Assembly: GCA_009602725.1 (NCBI GenBank)
Contig: WELB01000029.1
Coordinates: 356,342-420,341 of the forward strand
Source: Spirogloea muscicola
Lineage: Eukaryota > Streptophyta > Zygnematophyceae > Spirogloeales > Spirogloeaceae
DNA: 64,000 nucleotides
Direction of reading: 5' to 3'
This document shows positions 61,457 through 64,000 of this stretch, one piece after another. Below the pieces are notes generated by a model. That model was not told the DNA's origin and made no database searches. It saw nothing but the letters and a program-made list of their open reading frames with translations. Position numbers and translations under genes: made by a program. Every line of letters begins with the position of its first letter. Position 1 is the first letter of the stretch.

Positions 61457-63953
61457 TCACTTGTTGACAAACTCAATGCCTTTATCAATGCTGGCCTTCA
61501 GCTCACCCTTGAGCTTCTCCAGACCTTGCCTGATTGAGCAATGCCACATCGCAAACAACCAAAATGAGATGGCAGGCTGCTGCTCGAGCAGGATGGCTGA
61601 ACCTGATCACTGCAATTAGTGCAAATCTGAGATGCACACTTTGCTCAATAGTGCTGGATGCGCGAGAGTTGGGGACAATGTGCTACATGCAATGTGTGGC
61701 AGTGTGCTCTGCTTTAGATCTAGAGTCCTTTGATGCAAGACCACCCTACCTTTCGAAGGTGTTCAAAGGCCCGAGTGGAAGGATCTCCTCTGCACCATTT
61801 CTGCCAAGTACTACTCTAGAAGCGAAGAATGGCAGCTCGGTGACCTGCAGAGCAGGTCCCAGCCAGCCTCTATTAGAAAGTGATAGCAAGTGGACTTGTT
61901 TCGCAGTTCAAGCTTGCACGCCAGCACGAGCAGCTCTTTACAAGGACAGTATTGAAGGTTCAGCTTACAGTCGCAGTACCTGGGACTCTACAAATGCACA
62001 TTCAATAATTCCACCTTCCCCACGGAGAGCTCTGAGGCAGGATTCTGCAAATTTAGCGGCTGCGTATGCCTGCACATGACTCTCAGCAGAGACGAACATG
62101 TAAGTGCAACGCTGGAGGATCATGTGCAACATTGACGACGTACAGGCATGAGCAAAGTTCTCAGCATGTACAATTGCTCAAACTCTCAAGCCTGTCTTAT
62201 CCAGGCTACAAGTAAGCACCCCACCATTCAAGCTTACCATGGAGAGAGTTGCTGAGCCAGCCCCTGCCTTGGCCTGAAATGATGCCAGAGTGGCTTTACC
62301 CAACCAGCACATATCAGGACCAGCGAACCAGGATGATCAAGCCACTATTGCAGAGCATGCTAGAAGGCCTGCAACTGATAGGCAACTTACAATTCAGCGT
62401 GCATACACTGCTGCTTGCTATAATCTGAAGCTGATCAACTCAGACAGTGTCAGATGCATGTACCTTCACAACTTCTGTCCCACCATCTTGCACCCGTGCT
62501 GTCAGGGCCTCTGCCTCCTCTTGCGTTAATGAGAGAGGCGGCTTTGCCTGCAGGGGCAAACACACCTATTAGCCCCCATAATCTGTTTATGTAGGCTTCC
62601 AAGTGCAGGCATGTGGACATGGTAGATAGTCATGCTCTCCGCTTCTTGTAGTGTCAATGGCAACAGAGACACCGGCTCCCAAAGATATCCTTGTCTCCGC
62701 TAGACAGCCTCGGGGCTGCAAAGAATTGAAGGATGGCTTCAAGGATGACACTGGTGCATCAGAACTAGTAACATTCTGTCTCAATTACACCACGAAGCAA
62801 CCATACCTGGGAAAGCAGAGGCAAAATCGTGACTCCAGCATGCCCCCCAACTACAGGAATATTGACATCCTTAGGATCTAAGCCCACAATCTCGGCCTGC
62901 AAGCACTCAAATCACAGAGCATCACTTTTCAGCATTGTTGGCTTGAATGAGTAGACCAAAGAGCCCTCATAGACCATGGAGCAGGATCAATGTCCTACCT
63001 CTTAGACACGAGGAAAATTGTCTAGTGAAGGTCATTGCTCATGCATGACAGCAGTAACTACGTACCGCAAATGTGTTAGCACGAACAACGTCCAAGGTTG
63101 TCACACCAAGCAATTTCCTCGGGTCATAGACTCCAGCCTTCTTCAACACTTCAGCCGCAATTGGTACTGTGGAGTTCACTGGGTTGCTGATGATGTTAAT
63201 GAAGGCATTGGGGCAGTACTTGGCTACACCTTCAATGAGCGTCTTCACAATGCCTGCATTGATGTTGAAGAGATCGTCTCTGGTCATGCCCGGCTTCCTT
63301 GGCACTCCAGCTGGTATGATGACCACATCCACACCGCTGAGAGCACCTTCAAGCTGAGAAGGCCCCAAGAATCCTCGGACCTAGTAGAGCAGCAGTGGCC
63401 AAGCGAGCGTGAGCTTGTGTTGCGCTGAAAGCAAGCAATGCTTGCAAGACGAGTCGAGATGCTAGTGAGCTGTCCCATCACAGTCCATCACGATCATGCA
63501 CCAGATCTGCATATCTTTAATGTACCACTGTCGAGGAGTTGATATGGCTGATGTCCGCAGTCACGCCTGGCGTGTTGGCAACATCGTACAGGTTCAGTGT
63601 GGCCACATTGGGGCAGAGCTTCATGAGGAGAGACAGGGATTGGCCAATGCCGCCGGCAGCTCCAAGGATGGCCACTTTGAACCCGCTGGCCGCGCCCTTG
63701 GCGCGCGTGCCCTCGAGGCGAAGGCATCCGGCATCCTGCGCCGTGGGATAAATAGCACACGATGGCCTGATCAAGAGGAGGCAGCGAACAATGGCCTGAT
63801 CAAGAGGAAGCAGCCAACGAAGGCCTGATCAAGTCGTGCAGAAGTCGCGGCAGCCGGCGGTATGGCGCCCGGCCAGAGGCTGCGGACCTGGCCGAGCTCC
63901 GCGGGCGGCCGCAGGTGCGCGGCGATGCGGCCGATGCGCGCGCGGGGGTCCAT
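61457..63953 (-). CDS. MDH: Malate dehydrogenase, glyoxysomal/peroxisomal type (complete)
   Basis: NAD-dependent malate/oxaloacetate interconversion in peroxisomes, serving the glyoxylate cycle and reoxidation of NADH from beta-oxidation. Nine exons: 63953-63888, 63735-63526, 63380-63066, 62896-62807, 62547-62470, 62273-62238, 62069-61980, 61844-61750, 61529-61457 (TGA). They total 1,053 nt, 350 residues. The N-terminus [20 protein letters not shown] contains a PTS2 signal (R-I-x5-H-L at residues 6-14), as in plant glyoxysomal MDH. Motifs: the Rossmann loop [18 protein letters not shown], the substrate Arg in [29 protein letters not shown], the Asp and Arg in [11 protein letters not shown], the catalytic His in [13 protein letters not shown] and [16 protein letters not shown]. 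It ends [13 protein letters not shown]. All active-site residues are present. Confidence 0.96.
63764..63833. repeat. 29-bp tandem repeat, 2.4 copies
   Basis: A unit beginning GGCCTGATCAAGAGGA is repeated at 63764, 63793 and (partial) 63822, within intron 1 of the malate dehydrogenase gene. Confidence 0.9.
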
Positions 63954-64000
63954 GCTTCGCCGGCGGCGGCCTTGCCTCTGGCAGCTCCCGGCCGCTCGCC

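Overview
The window is nuclear DNA of a green alga (Viridiplantae, most likely Chlorophyta). Genes are broken into many short exons by roughly 100-500 bp introns with CAG|GT donors and GCAG acceptors. The best matches I recognise are plant-type proteins: a glyoxysomal malate dehydrogenase with a PTS2 signal, a papain-granulin protease, DUS3 and a plant-type rhodanese. TTTAGGG telomere-like motifs occur inside introns, and low-complexity GGC/CCG, CT and poly-G tracts and three assembly gaps interrupt the sequence. The exon models below were assembled by eye. They join in phase, and nearly all use GT-AG or GC-AG introns.

Layout. 1-971: 3' end of a papain-granulin cysteine protease (+). 1792-4477: proteasome subunit alpha-2 (-), diverging across a gap from a fructosamine/ketosamine-3-kinase (+, 5092-8579). 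9455-10620: coiled-coil protein of unknown function (+). 10805-11457: small unknown gene (-). 13930-16678: alpha/beta hydrolase (-). 17.3-18.3 kb: hypothetical gene (-) beside a perfect 53-bp hairpin. 19178-24889: complete 12-exon tRNA-dihydrouridine synthase DUS3 (-). 25-28.9 kb: gap, G-rich repeats and GC-rich non-coding DNA.

28907-42134 (+) is the centrepiece: a 36-exon gene for a predicted secreted mosaic protein of about 2,338 residues. Its domain order (N,N-dimethylformamidase beta-like, Ig-like, DUF4082, SbsA-type Ig, flavodoxin-like and deacetylase-like parts, then two tandem beta-sandwich modules) is one I know only from bacterial secreted proteins. The likely story is bacterial acquisition, heavy intron gain, then tandem exon duplication.

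42.9-47.3 kb and 53.1-56.3 kb are nests of non-LTR retrotransposon 3' ends in both orientations. Their tails consist of repeated GGCTGGC...GCC stem-loop modules, and they include a 258-bp-arm inverted repeat. These nests flank a D-2-hydroxyacid dehydrogenase gene (47471-49990, +, with a ~357-bp CT microsatellite in an intron) and a rhodanese gene (51061-51966, -).

57325-60564 (-) encodes a 410-residue protein of the 3-isopropylmalate dehydrogenase family that has lost several key catalytic residues and may be a pseudoenzyme. 61457-63953 (-) is a complete nine-exon glyoxysomal malate dehydrogenase. No tRNA, rRNA, CRISPR array or prokaryotic operon was found.
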